From an uncultured Bacteroidales bacterium (GTDB taxonomy: Bacteria > Bacteroidota > Bacteroidia > Bacteroidales > Muribaculaceae): 64,000 bases of DNA. The notes beneath the pieces are model-generated. The model was not told where the DNA came from. It saw only the letters and a program-made list of their open reading frames with translations, and searched no databases. Both the position numbers and the translations under genes were made by a program. Within the stretch, counting starts at the first letter, position 1. Every line of letters starts with the position of its first letter. Shown here piece after piece: positions 54,269-62,823 of the stretch. The DNA lies in contig CADCFN010000011.1 of NCBI GenBank assembly GCA_902800715.1, positions 124,001 to 188,000 on the forward strand, in the 5' to 3' direction.

Positions 54269-55009
54269 ATGCGGTATTTCATGAGATTGGGTTACAGGGG
54301 GGCTGGCTTCCATGGCTGGCAGGTGCAGCCCCACGACCCCTCGGTGCAACAGGCCATCGAGGAGGCAATGACCACGCTATTGCGCATCCCCACGCCCATC
54401 ACTGGCGCTGGTCGCACCGATGCCGGTGTCAACGCGCGGTTGATGGTTGCCCACTTCGACACCGAGCAGCCCATAGCCGATGTCCAGCGACTGGTTCACA
54501 GTCTTAACGCCCTGCTGCCAGCCGAAATATCCATCGACAGCATCACGCCCGTGCATGACGATGCCCATGCCCGCTTCGACGCCACAAGCCGCACCTACAA
54601 GTACTTTGCTGTACCCCGCAAGGATCCGTTCCGTTATCCACTCAGTTGGAAATGCCCCCCTGGCCTTGATTTCGAACTGATGAACGAGGCTGCAGCTCGT
54701 CTGCTGGACTATACCGACTTCACTTCGTTCTCCAAACTCCACACCGACGTCAAGACCAACAACTGCCGTGTCACCCACGCACAATGGACCCATGAGAACG
54801 AGCAGTGGGTGTTTACCATCACTGCCGACCGCTTCCTGCGCAACATGGTGCGTGCAATCGTCGGCACCCTCGTCGAGGTGGGTCGCCACAAGATGAGCGT
54901 TGAGCAGTTCTGCCAAGTCATTGAGCGCAAGGACCGCTGCGCCGCCGGCACCTCGATGCCCGGCAATGCCCTCTTTCTGTGGGACATCACTTATCCCTAC
55001 CCCTTCTAG
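54269..55009 (+). CDS. truA: tRNA pseudouridine synthase A
   Basis: A 246-residue TruA. YRGAGFHGWQVQPHDPSVQ (start), GAGRTDAGVNARLMVAHFDT with catalytic Asp (about residue 52), RTYKYFA, and FLRNMVRAIVGTLVEVG. It makes pseudouridine at positions 38-40 of tRNA. It has no promoter of its own that I can see and probably follows speA. TCTAGA arrays lie on both sides; the second one overlaps the stop codon. Confidence 0.94.
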   Translation: MRYFMRLGYRGAGFHGWQVQPHDPSVQQAIEEAMTTLLRIPTPITGAGRTDAGVNARLMVAHFDTEQPIADVQRLVHSLNALLPAEISIDSITPVHDDAHARFDATSRTYKYFAVPRKDPFRYPLSWKCPPGLDFELMNEAAARLLDYTDFTSFSKLHTDVKTNNCRVTHAQWTHENEQWVFTITADRFLRNMVRAIVGTLVEVGRHKMSVEQFCQVIERKDRCAAGTSMPGNALFLWDITYPYPF

Positions 55010-55037
55010 AGCATCTGGATGGTCCAGAACACCTAGA
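55005..55037. repeat. degenerate TCTAGA array after truA
   Basis: Units tctaga (55005), tctgga (55014), tccaga (55023) and cctaga (55032) again start nine bases apart; a fifth, tccagg, is shifted by one. The first unit contains the truA stop codon. Same motif as 54210-54251 but with substitutions. ctgga-tgg-tccag inside could form a small hairpin. Confidence 0.65.
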
Positions 55038-55071
55038 AAAATCCAGGAATTAAAAATTCTTCCATAAAGAC

Positions 55072-55101
55072 TTGTCAGTTCAGGAAATTGTATTACCTTT
55101 G
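55072..55101 (+). promoter_or_regulatory. promoter of rplU-rpmA
   Basis: TTG (55072-55074), 19 nt, TACCTTTG (55094-55101). Start expected near 55107, which leaves a leader of about 88 nt. Confidence 0.8.
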
Positions 55102-55107
55102 CACCCG

Positions 55108-55194
55108 CATTAGTGCCCGCGGGGCTCAGGAAAGTGCTGGACTGATGAGTCTAGCCGCCTCAGGGACAGTTATTTAAACTACAAGATTAAACAA
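55108..55194 (+). promoter_or_regulatory. structured 5' leader of rplU
   Basis: Two hairpins can be drawn: gccc (55115-55118) with gggc (55122-55125), and ctggact (55137-55143) with agtctag (55148-55154) around a GATG loop (one G-T pair). This may be a ribosomal-protein leader that binds L21 for autogenous control; family unknown. Confidence 0.5.
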
Positions 55195-55515
55195 ATGTAC
55201 GCAATTGTAGAGATTCAGGGACAGCAGTTCCGTGTCGAGACCGGCAAGAAGTTGTATGTCCACTATCTCGGCGACGAGCGCAAGGAAGGCGACTCTGTAG
55301 AGTTCGACCGCGTCCTGCTCGTGGATGCCGACGGTGCCGTTAAGGTTGGCGCACCTACCGTCGAAGGTGCAAAGGTTGTTTGCGAGGTAAAGGCTCCCCT
55401 CGTGAAAGGTGAACACATCATCGTTTTCAAGAAGAAACGTCGCAAAGGCTATCGCCGCTTGAACGGCCATCGCCAGCAGTTCACTCAGCTTGAGATTAAA
55501 GAAGTCATTGCTTAA
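55195..55515 (+). CDS. rplU: 50S ribosomal protein L21
   Basis: A 106-residue L21: [20 protein letters not shown] at the start, [31 protein letters not shown] at the RNA-binding end. Binds 23S rRNA domain. It is followed by rpmA in 30 bp, the universal order. A strong promoter and a structured leader lie upstream. Confidence 0.97.
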   Translation: MYAIVEIQGQQFRVETGKKLYVHYLGDERKEGDSVEFDRVLLVDADGAVKVGAPTVEGAKVVCEVKAPLVKGEHIIVFKKKRRKGYRRLNGHRQQFTQLEIKEVIA

Positions 55516-55545
55516 TTAACCATTTAAAAATCACTACTCTAGATT

Positions 55546-55815
55546 ATGGCACATAAAAAAGGTGTCGGCAGTTCAAAGAACGGCCGCGAGAGCGAAAGCA
55601 AACGCCTCGGCGTGAAGATTTTTGGTGGTCAGTTTGCCAAGGCCGGTAACATCATCCGCCGTCAGCGCGGTACCCAGCACCGTCCTGGCAAGAACGTAGG
55701 CATGGGCAAGGACCACACTCTGTATGCTCTTGTTGACGGTACCGTAGAGTTCCAGCACCGCGCTGGTCACATCTACATCAACGTGAACGAGACTCCCAAG
55801 GAGGAGCAGAACTAA
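55546..55815 (+). CDS. rpmA: 50S ribosomal protein L27
   Basis: An 89-residue L27: [20 protein letters not shown] with the N-terminal tail that reaches the peptidyl-transferase centre, then [19 protein letters not shown] and [10 protein letters not shown]-like [14 protein letters not shown]. It begins directly at the mature-type MAHKKG tail, so no N-terminal cleavage is needed. It ends the two-gene operon; a good terminator follows. Confidence 0.97.
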   Translation: MAHKKGVGSSKNGRESESKRLGVKIFGGQFAKAGNIIRRQRGTQHRPGKNVGMGKDHTLYALVDGTVEFQHRAGHIYINVNETPKEEQN

Positions 55816-55844
55816 ACGAAGGAATTTAATCCCAACCCTAAGGG

Positions 55845-55889
55845 AATGAGGGTGGGCACCACACATGGTTGCCCACCCTCATTTATTTG
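55845..55889 (+). terminator. intrinsic terminator after rpmA, two-way
   Basis: aatgagggtgggca (55845-55858) pairs with tgcccaccctcatt (55870-55883), with an inner acc/ggt pair; then tatttg. It also faces the end of the convergent DUF1232 gene. Confidence 0.85.
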
Positions 55890-55906
55890 TATAACAACAG
55901 GTCAGG

Positions 55907-56347
55907 TCAGTATTCCTCGGCCTCGACGTCGATAATGCGCGGGTCATTGGGATCAATGTGGGGAATGGTCAAATCGGCTTCCTCGCCCTCCTCGGGACCG
56001 AACCATTGGCGCAGGCGCTCACGGGCCTTGCGCTCAATCTCGGGCGTGATGTATTTCCTCATCGTGAACAGTGCCCATGCCAGTGCGGCAAGATCATCGG
56101 TAAAGCCGAGGCCCAGAATGACGTCGGGAATGAGGTCCAACGGCAGAATGAAGTATCCCAACGCTCCCAGCACCTTGAGTTTCAAGCTACTGGGGACAGC
56201 GGGGTCACGCGACACATAATACAGCACGAGGACATAATAGACCGCCTTACGGCCAGCCTTCTGTGCCACCTTCTTCAGTTTCTTCCACAACTTGCTGTCG
56301 TTGAAGTACTGGGCATACTCGTCAAGATTGATGTTTTTGATTGCCAT
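55907..56347 (-). CDS. DUF1232 (YkvA-like) protein
   Basis: A 146-residue protein. The DUF1232 core lies about 50-95: YVSRDPAVPSSLKLKVLGAL and YFILPLDLIPDVILGLGFTD, with the family's PxDLIPD motif and two hydrophobic helices. Membrane-linked; function unknown. An acidic C-terminal tail follows. It lies 86 bp after gldE on the same strand, so it may share its transcript. Confidence 0.85.
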   Translation of the reverse strand: MAIKNINLDEYAQYFNDSKLWKKLKKVAQKAGRKAVYYVLVLYYVSRDPAVPSSLKLKVLGALGYFILPLDLIPDVILGLGFTDDLAALAWALFTMRKYITPEIERKARERLRQWFGPEEGEEADLTIPHIDPNDPRIIDVEAEEY

Positions 56348-56433
56348 CCTAAATCACACATGAAACGGTTATACTGCACATCTATTGCAGCAAATCATGT
56401 GCCAACTTAGCTTTCAGTTGCCAGCTGCCGCCG

Positions 56434-57771
56434 TTACCCTTTATCCTCGATGGTAACTTTGACCTTGGCGATACGATATTTCACTACCTTGATAACAGTG
56501 AATGTGAAACGTCCATATTTCACCACTTCCTTCTCCTTGAGGAACTCTCCCTTGATATCGAGCAGGAAGCCGGCAATGGTCTCGGCTTCTTCTCCATGCT
56601 CACCCAGTTCCTCCTCATCAATATCCAACGCACGGGCGAAGTCGCTCAAGAGCGTCTTGCCGTCGAACATCCATGTGTTCTTATTGATGCGGTTATAGAA
56701 CTTCTCCTCGGTGTCATACTCGTCGTTGATATCGCCCACTATTTCCTCCAGCACATCCTCAAGCGTGGCAATGCCCTGGGTGCAGCCATACTCATCGACA
56801 ATGATTGCCATGTGCATCTTCTTCATGCGGAAGTCCTCAAGCAGGTCATCGAGCATACGCGTTTCTGGCACGAAATAGGCGGGACGCATCAGCGTCTGCC
56901 ACTTGAACGTATTGTCGCGGTTACCGATGTAGGGCAACAGGTCCTTGGCGTAAAGGATACCCTTGATGTTGTCGGGGGTTTCCTCATAGACCGGCATGCG
57001 CGAGTAACCTGTGTCAATGACCTTGCGCACGACCTGGTCAAAGGTGTCGCTCTGGTCAATATCCACCACATCGACGCGGGGGCGCATGATGTCGCTCACG
57101 GTCTTGTCGCCAAACGAAAGGATTCCCTCGAGGAGTTCCTTCTCATCGGGATTTTTGACCTCGCTCACCTCAAGGGCACGAGTGAGGTCATCGACCGACA
57201 ATTCCTCGGTCTGCTCGGACACTACCTTGCTCACAAGGCTAGTGCTACGCACCAGCAACGCCGTGAGCGGAGAGAAAAGCTTGACAGCAGCCTTGAGCGG
57301 TGCCGAGGTCATCGCAGCGAATTTGACGTTGAAGTTAGTGGCATATAACTTGGGAATCACCTCGCCAAACAACAGAATCAGGAAGGTGAGGATGACAGTC
57401 TGAACGATAAAATCCAGTACAGTGCTATTGAAGTCAAAAATCTGGTTCATCGCGTAGTTCAACACGATAGCAATCATGATATTGACCAGATTATTGCCCA
57501 CCAGAATGGTGGCAAGCAGTTTCTCGGGAATACCAAGCAATTCTTTCACCCGTTCACGCCGATGAGGGTCCTCGATGTCGTCAATGTCGTCCTCGCGCAA
57601 CGAGAAATAGGCAATCTCGCTGCCCGAGTTAAATGCCGACAGGAATAGTCCTAATACGGCGACAATAATAGCGATGATGCTGCCCGCAGTGGGCGCGTTG
57701 AAAGTGACAAGCGGATGTCCGCTAGCTGAACAAAGTACCGATAAAAGGCACGATAACGGGTCAGGGTCCAA
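56434..57771 (-). CDS. gldE: gliding motility-associated protein GldE (CNNM/CBS/CorC)
   Basis: A 445-residue protein: four membrane helices in a DUF21/CNNM domain (about 30-190; IAIIVAVLGLFLSAFNSGSE, LVGNNLVNIMIAIVLNYAM), two CBS domains (about 215-340; MRPRVDVVDIDQSDTF and MHMAIIVDEYGCTQGIATLEDVLEEIVGDI), and a C-terminal CorC/HlyC domain. Bacteroidetes keep this as GldE even in non-gliding species. The start is a TTG (57771); no in-frame ATG lies near. A good promoter 30 bp upstream supports it. Confidence 0.88.
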   Translation of the reverse strand: MDPDPLSCLLSVLCSASGHPLVTFNAPTAGSIIAIIVAVLGLFLSAFNSGSEIAYFSLREDDIDDIEDPHRRERVKELLGIPEKLLATILVGNNLVNIMIAIVLNYAMNQIFDFNSTVLDFIVQTVILTFLILLFGEVIPKLYATNFNVKFAAMTSAPLKAAVKLFSPLTALLVRSTSLVSKVVSEQTEELSVDDLTRALEVSEVKNPDEKELLEGILSFGDKTVSDIMRPRVDVVDIDQSDTFDQVVRKVIDTGYSRMPVYEETPDNIKGILYAKDLLPYIGNRDNTFKWQTLMRPAYFVPETRMLDDLLEDFRMKKMHMAIIVDEYGCTQGIATLEDVLEEIVGDINDEYDTEEKFYNRINKNTWMFDGKTLLSDFARALDIDEEELGEHGEEAETIAGFLLDIKGEFLKEKEVVKYGRFTFTVIKVVKYRIAKVKVTIEDKG

Positions 57772-57800
57772 AATTAATGTTGTTTTGTTGAATAATGGGG

Positions 57801-57832
57801 CAAAGATACTGCAAGCCTAACACAAAAACAAA
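57801..57832 (-). promoter_or_regulatory. promoter of gldE
   Basis: Minus strand: TTTG (57829-57832), 20 nt, TATCTTTG (57801-57808). Leader about 24 nt before TTG 57771. Confidence 0.7.
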
Positions 57833-57875
57833 TTTTATTTGACTTTTGTTGAGGCACTGCCCGCCTGGATGCTAC

Positions 57876-58736
57876 TTACTGCACGGGCTCGACGGTGTAT
57901 CCACGGTTGCGCAGCAGCTGTAGCAGACCATCTTCACCACGCAGATGAGACCTGCCCACGGCAACGAGGCATGACTGCCCATGCATCTTTTTGACAAGTT
58001 GTTCCACCCAGTTGCGGTTGCGGTCACTTACAAGGATTTCCATTCCATCTTCGCTCAAATCCTCATTAGTGGTAATTGTGATGTTTAATTGCTGATCTAG
58101 ATAGGATCTGCACTTTGCTATATTCTCGTCATGCAACTTCTGGAAATAATTCACATCAGTGCAGTCTTTATATAAATTTAAAGCCTGTTGTTTTAGAGAT
58201 GCTACTGCCTGTGCAAAAATGTTATATTGATCTTGAGACGTTTCAAATCCTTCAACAGGCTTTCCCATCGCCTCTGCCCGTGCTTGCAACCCTTTATCGA
58301 TTCCTTCCTCCATCTTGACATCGGGAAAAACTTCCTTCGCAAAACCATATTCTATGACCACTCTGAAAAAGGCGGGTGTCAACTGCCATATTTGGTCTAA
58401 ATCAGCATCGGCAAAATAGTTCACAACCGCTGCCTTTACTACATTGAATTGCTCAGGCGAGAGGAGTTTATCTATTGTGCTGTCCCGCGGTGCGAAAAAA
58501 GCTATCGGTGTTCCCGATTCGTCAGGCTCATTAACCTCAACAATAAGCACATCACATTGCTCAAGAGCTTGGGTAAGTCCTGTAACCTGCTCAATCATCG
58601 ATGGTGACGCGCAGTGCATGGTACCGAAGACAAACGTTGGCTTCTCCAATCCATTGCCAGAAACCTTCCACAGCAATTGAGCCGAAGAAGATAACGCAAT
58701 CAGCGTCAGAACAGCAAATAAGAACGACCTTCTCAT
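57876..58736 (-). CDS. TraB/GumN family protein, copy 1
   Basis: A 286-residue exported protein: signal peptide 1-19 (ALSSSAQ), then the GumN/TraB-like domain starting LLWKVSGNGLEKPTFVFGTMH with the GTMHCASP motif (metal-like His) near residue 38-45, and ending VGRSHLRGEDGLLQLLRNRG with a second His. The family is proposed to be metallo-peptidase-like (Tiki fold) but bacterial roles are unclear. Start 33 bp after copy 2; the two form a tandem pair. Confidence 0.85.
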   Translation of the reverse strand: MRRSFLFAVLTLIALSSSAQLLWKVSGNGLEKPTFVFGTMHCASPSMIEQVTGLTQALEQCDVLIVEVNEPDESGTPIAFFAPRDSTIDKLLSPEQFNVVKAAVVNYFADADLDQIWQLTPAFFRVVIEYGFAKEVFPDVKMEEGIDKGLQARAEAMGKPVEGFETSQDQYNIFAQAVASLKQQALNLYKDCTDVNYFQKLHDENIAKCRSYLDQQLNITITTNEDLSEDGMEILVSDRNRNWVEQLVKKMHGQSCLVAVGRSHLRGEDGLLQLLRNRGYTVEPVQ

Positions 58737-58769
58737 GACTCAAATCATTAAATCATTTCATACTCAAAG

Positions 58770-59651
58770 TCATTGCACGGGCTCGACGGTGAAGCCGCGT
58801 TCGCGCAGCAACTGCAGCAGGCCCTGGTCGCCGGGCAAATGACCCGCACCGACACACACGAGGCAAGCACGCTCGGGCATCATCTCGACAAGTTTCGCAG
58901 CCCAAAGACGGTTGCGGTTATAGATGAGCGCTTCCATGGCCTCCTCGCTACCGCCCATCGTGGCATCGGTCATCACCGTCTGTATCTTATCCAGGTCCTG
59001 GGACATATAAGCATCGACGAGGGCTGCCGACTGCACCTGGAAGAACTCGTCCTGCTTGCATGCCTCGACCAGTCCCGTGGCCTGCTCGGTGAGCGGGCTG
59101 TTGAACAGCAGGTCAATCTGCTCCTGCACGCTCTCGAGACCAACCGAAGGACGACCGGCATCGTTGGCACGTGTCTGCACAGCCACATCAATGAGATTGG
59201 TGGCGTCAAAGTTGGGGAAATACTTAAGGGCTTGCATGGCCTGCATTTGGGTGCTGATGGCACTAGGCTTCAGACTCTTCATCTGGCTGAGTTTCACGCC
59301 CATTGCACCGAAGTATTTATCAAACACCTTTTCCACTATGCGATAATCGTCGGGCGTGAGCAACTTGTCGAGCGTACTGTCGAGCGGAGCAATCATATTC
59401 TGAGCCATGCGTGCCTGCACCTCGGGGCTCATGAGGCTATCCTTCTCGACCTCGCCAACGACGATGTCACAGCCGCTGATGGCCTCGTCCATGCCCTTGA
59501 TCTGGTCAATCATCGTTGCTGGAGCCATGTGATGGGTGCCAAAGATGTAGCTAGGTCTTCCCAATCCGTTACCACTAACTTTCCATAAGAGTTGAGCCTG
59601 TGCAGCCACTGCGAGCAACAGCACAGCGAGAATTAAGGATAATCGTTTCAT
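58770..59651 (-). CDS. TraB/GumN family protein, copy 2
   Basis: A 293-residue paralogue of the downstream gene. I start at ATG 59651 (MKRLSLILAVLLLAVAAQAQ), a signal peptide; an ATG two codons upstream is also possible. The motifs are YIFGTHHMAPATM and CLVCVGAGHLPGDQGLLQLL, so the family His residues and GTxH are present. The other His-like GTHH doublet distinguishes it from copy 1. The upstream -7 box is TAATTTTG (59679-59686). Confidence 0.85.
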   Translation of the reverse strand: MKRLSLILAVLLLAVAAQAQLLWKVSGNGLGRPSYIFGTHHMAPATMIDQIKGMDEAISGCDIVVGEVEKDSLMSPEVQARMAQNMIAPLDSTLDKLLTPDDYRIVEKVFDKYFGAMGVKLSQMKSLKPSAISTQMQAMQALKYFPNFDATNLIDVAVQTRANDAGRPSVGLESVQEQIDLLFNSPLTEQATGLVEACKQDEFFQVQSAALVDAYMSQDLDKIQTVMTDATMGGSEEAMEALIYNRNRLWAAKLVEMMPERACLVCVGAGHLPGDQGLLQLLRERGFTVEPVQ

Positions 59652-59678
59652 AGTCATTTTTCAGTTGATTTACTATCA

Positions 59679-59686
59679 CAAAATTA
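59679..59686 (-). promoter_or_regulatory. -7 box of the TraB/GumN pair
   Basis: TAATTTTG on the minus strand, about 28 bp before ATG 59651. No clear -33 element. Confidence 0.45.
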
Positions 59687-59783
59687 GTAAGAATCTTGAA
59701 AAAAGCCACATATATTGGTTATGTTTTTGAGGGAATCCCTCATTTTGAGGATGATTATTGCAGAAAATGACCAATTATTGCGA

Positions 59784-59814
59784 TTGTACGCCTAGAGCAG
59801 CGGTTGTAATTTTG
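59784..59814 (+). promoter_or_regulatory. orphan rightward promoter
   Basis: TTG (59784-59786), 20 nt, TAATTTTG (59807-59814). It points away from the TraB genes to a stretch with no ORF and a terminator, see the candidate RNA. Confidence 0.65.
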
Positions 59815-59819
59815 CATCG

Positions 59820-59911
59820 TAAAGAAGTGAATTAGTTATTAGTGGATTCAGAATTTTAATTAAGTAAACAGATAAAATGCCGCACCGATGTGATATCGAT
59901 GCGGCTTTTTA
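59820..59911 (+). ncRNA. candidate small RNA (about 90 nt)
   Basis: It runs from the predicted start of the orphan promoter to the T-tract after the hairpin 59879-59905. No frame of more than a few codons lies in it. The 5' half is AT-rich and unstructured; the 3' half is the terminator hairpin. The other strand is the tail of the dipeptidase transcript, so antisense action on that mRNA is possible. The call rests on promoter and terminator only. Confidence 0.45.
59879..59905. terminator. two-way terminator (small RNA candidate and dipeptidase gene)
   Basis: gccgcaccgat (59879-59889) pairs with atcgatgcggc (59895-59905), one mismatch, 5-nt loop. Followed by TTTTTACTTTTT on the plus strand and ATTTTATC on the minus strand. 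Confidence 0.75.
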
Positions 59912-59943
59912 CTTTTTAGACCGTGGATTTCAGTCCTGAGTCT

Positions 59944-61647
59944 TTAGTTTCTGTCCTTCGGGTCGAGCCAGACGGGTTCTTCAACCTCGAGCACTTTACC
60001 ATGGCCATCAAGGCCCTTGACCTGAATATCGTAGTACTCCTGGGTATAACCGGCGAAGGTGGGCGATGCGGGTGTGCCGTGCTCGTTGCGCAGGAACTTG
60101 CCGTTCTTCTCCTTCTTGATGTTACCGTCGAGATACTTCACGAACAGGTACTCACCCAGCTTCTTGTAACGAGCGGTGGCATCCTGACCGGCATTGACCG
60201 AGTAATTGGTCAACAGACGGACAGCGGCATCGCGGTCGGTAGTAAGCAACGAGGTAGCCTGAGCCTCGATAATCGGCTGCTGCTTAGCAAAATTGTCCTC
60301 GAGGGCGCCCTGCACCTTGCGGATGTCGCCAATCATCTGTGAATAACGGGCATAAGCCTGGTTAGCTACCCAGTTGTTCACCCAGAAAGCGCAATCCCAA
60401 TCCAGGGTGTACATGTCGGCCTTGCCCTGACGATAGCTCTCGGGCACCTTGGTGATGCAGCAATACATAGGCACGAAAACAGCCGTGTTGGCATCATCGA
60501 CACCGAACCAGAAGCAACCACCCACCTCATCGGGCAGCCATGAACGCATCTGGGCGGCGAACACCCAACCGGTCTGCTGGGTAGCGATAGCACGCTCCTG
60601 ACTGTACTTCACGCCGTCAACCTCAAAGTCCATGGGACGCCAGCGGTAAGGCACGCCATAAGCAATCTTGGCAGCGGCATCCTTGGTCATGTCGAACGGT
60701 GTACCCTCGAAGTGGTCACGCATCATCTCCTGCATGTCGCGAACGCTGACCTTGCGGTCGGGCTTCACATAGAGAGGCATGATGTCGGCATCGGCACGGG
60801 TCTTACCCATGATGAAGGGCAGATAGGCGTCCATTCCCTTGTGGAAACGGTTGAAGTAGCTCCACACGCGGGCATCACAGCCACGCAGGGCACCAGCATC
60901 AAACTTCTGGTAAACCGGAGCAAAGGCGAAGTCGGCATCCTTGCCGCTGTAGAGACCTTTCTTCTTGGCAAACGAGATGACGTCCTTGCTGTACATGACG
61001 TTCTTCTTGTCCTTCATGTCAAACTTCCAGATACGGGGATTGTTGGCATGGCCGGCAATGCAGTCGTCGGGAATGCGGATAGCTACCCAAACGGCACCGA
61101 TTTCGCCAGGGCCCTTACCAATCATGTCCATAATCCAGATTTCGTTGGGGTCACCAATCGAGAACGACTCACCCTCGCTGGCATAGCCGTACTTTGCCAC
61201 CAGCTCGGTCATCCACTTGATGGCCTCGCGTGCAGTCTTGGAACGCTGCAGTGCGATGTACATCAGGCTACCGTAGTCAATGATGGAATTGCCCGTGGTG
61301 TCCCACAGTTCCTCACGACCGCCCCAAGTGCTCTCGGCGATGGTCACCTGGTGCTCGTTCATGTTGCCCACGACAGCATAGGTGTGTGCCACCTCGGGAA
61401 TGGCGCCAAGAGGCTTGCCGCTGTCCCAATCGATAATCTGGCGCATCGAGCCAGGCGCATGGTCGGCGGCAGGAATGTACTGCAAATCACCGAACAAGGT
61501 GTGGCTGTCGGCAGCGTAGGTGATGATGGTCGAGCCATCGGCGCTGGCATTCTTGCCCACCAGCAGGTTGGTACATGCATCGGCAGTGCCCCAGGTCATG
61601 AACGCCAGGATAGCAGCTGATAACAGTTTAATTGACAGATGTTTCAT
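59944..61647 (-). CDS. C69 family dipeptidase
   Basis: The start is ATG 61647 (MKHLSIKLLSAAILAFMTWG), which opens on a signal peptide; a longer frame upstream would add 57 unlikely residues. Mature N-terminal Cys25 in ADACTNLLVGKNASADGS is the expected nucleophile of this Ntn-hydrolase family, exposed by cleavage. Other motifs: ESTWGGREELW, GSLMYIALQRSKTAREAIKW and EGESFSIGDPNEIWIMDMIG. About 567 residues, normal for Bacteroidetes dipeptidases (PepD). It cuts dipeptides in the periplasm or outside. Confidence 0.92.
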   Translation of the reverse strand: MKHLSIKLLSAAILAFMTWGTADACTNLLVGKNASADGSTIITYAADSHTLFGDLQYIPAADHAPGSMRQIIDWDSGKPLGAIPEVAHTYAVVGNMNEHQVTIAESTWGGREELWDTTGNSIIDYGSLMYIALQRSKTAREAIKWMTELVAKYGYASEGESFSIGDPNEIWIMDMIGKGPGEIGAVWVAIRIPDDCIAGHANNPRIWKFDMKDKKNVMYSKDVISFAKKKGLYSGKDADFAFAPVYQKFDAGALRGCDARVWSYFNRFHKGMDAYLPFIMGKTRADADIMPLYVKPDRKVSVRDMQEMMRDHFEGTPFDMTKDAAAKIAYGVPYRWRPMDFEVDGVKYSQERAIATQQTGWVFAAQMRSWLPDEVGGCFWFGVDDANTAVFVPMYCCITKVPESYRQGKADMYTLDWDCAFWVNNWVANQAYARYSQMIGDIRKVQGALEDNFAKQQPIIEAQATSLLTTDRDAAVRLLTNYSVNAGQDATARYKKLGEYLFVKYLDGNIKKEKNGKFLRNEHGTPASPTFAGYTQEYYDIQVKGLDGHGKVLEVEEPVWLDPKDRN

Positions 61648-61705
61648 TTTTCTTTTTCGTTTTTGTGAATTGATATTGTAATATTGTGATTTCGTTGATT
61701 CCACG

Positions 61706-62221
61706 TCAGTTGCCAACAGGGATGTCATAGCCTGTGAGCCTGAAAGCCACTTTGAAGGGCGTTGCCTGTTTGCGCGGCTGCGGACCGGCATAGTAATAGA
61801 ACAGCCGTTGCACGTCAAACGACTTGACGCTCACCAGCTTGGTTTCTCCGGGTTTAAGGCTCACCGGAACCGTCACCGAGCGCTGCGTGAGCATTTCACC
61901 ATTCATGGTAGTGTATCGCAACAGCAGGCGCACCGCGCTCATGCGATGGCTGGTGTTGTTGGTAATGAAAAAGGATTCCTTGGTATCACTTGCCCGCTTG
62001 GCGAAGCCCTTGAGCGTCACGGCGGCAGGGTCAACGGTGAGCAAGCTATCGGGCAAGAGGTCATCAGCCGACTCCAAGACTGCCACGGGCACCTCGGTCG
62101 TTCTCAGGTTCTTGCGAGTCGTGCGGGTGCGCGCATCTAATGAGCTGACACACAAGAGTATCAACAGTATTGACAGTAGGGGCGGAAATGTTAATATATG
62201 TTTAAATCCTCTTTTCATCAC
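61706..62221 (-). CDS. exported protein of unknown function
   Basis: A 171-residue exported protein: signal peptide 1-31, then about 140 residues of beta-rich character (RMSAVRLLLRYTTMNGEMLT, VSLKPGETKLVSVKSFD), ending FRLTGYDIPVGN. I recognise no family. Its start overlaps the stop of the 198-residue gene by 4 bp (ATGA), so the two are coupled. Confidence 0.7.
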   Translation of the reverse strand: MMKRGFKHILTFPPLLSILLILLCVSSLDARTRTTRKNLRTTEVPVAVLESADDLLPDSLLTVDPAAVTLKGFAKRASDTKESFFITNNTSHRMSAVRLLLRYTTMNGEMLTQRSVTVPVSLKPGETKLVSVKSFDVQRLFYYYAGPQPRKQATPFKVAFRLTGYDIPVGN

Positions 62222-62814
62222 AAGTATCTGATGCGGTTAAACGGACTACCCTCGCCCCCCTCGGGATAAATCTTGCGGAAGCCGATAGGCAGGCTCTCCC
62301 CCACTTTCTCGGGAACAATGCTCACGCCATTGAAGAGCGTGGGCAGGAAACGGGCAATATTGACACGCACCTTCACTTTCCAGTGAGGCGGGTCAAAAGT
62401 GAACGTGGTGGCAGCCTTGTTAAGTGTTGCCACGCACTTCAGGGGCTTCATCAGTGTGACACGGTCGCGCTGGCTGTAGAGCCACAACTGATACTTGCTG
62501 TCCACTGCACTGGCAGCAATATAGCCGATTACCGTGCCGGGCACCAGATTGATGTCAGGCGAGTCAAGCAGGATGATTCGGTAGCCGATGTTGTGCTGAC
62601 CGCGATAGCGCTCAATGCCCACGGTCATCTCCTCGTTGGGATAATACCAGATGCCCTCGAGCGGCTGCATATCGCTCTCGTCGAGACGAATACGCATCGA
62701 GTCCAAGTCCAGCCCCTCGATGACCACCGACTTCTTGGGCACACCATTGCCAGCCATTGCCATAAACGGCAACAGCATGACCAACAGCGATATAAGCAGT
62801 GCTCGACGGGGCAT
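62218..62814 (-). CDS. exported protein of unknown function
   Basis: A 198-residue exported protein: signal peptide 1-22 (LLPFMAMAG), then strands rich in aromatic residues (GIWYYPNEEMTVGIERYRG, YQLWLYSQRDRVTLMKPLKC). No family recognised. It starts 9 bp after the DUF3078 gene and is coupled to the next, so these three probably work together in the envelope. Confidence 0.7.
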   Translation of the reverse strand: MPRRALLISLLVMLLPFMAMAGNGVPKKSVVIEGLDLDSMRIRLDESDMQPLEGIWYYPNEEMTVGIERYRGQHNIGYRIILLDSPDINLVPGTVIGYIAASAVDSKYQLWLYSQRDRVTLMKPLKCVATLNKAATTFTFDPPHWKVKVRVNIARFLPTLFNGVSIVPEKVGESLPIGFRKIYPEGGEGSPFNRIRYL

Positions 62815-62823
62815 GTGTCAGAA

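Noticed and set aside
55130-55165. CTGATGAG motif in the rplU leader as a hammerhead ribozyme core
   Set aside because: The GAAA and three-stem layout needed are absent; only eight bases lie between the possible parts.
61648-61818. 57-residue N-terminal extension of the dipeptidase
   Set aside because: The signal peptide starts at the inner ATG and the extension overlaps the upstream gene.
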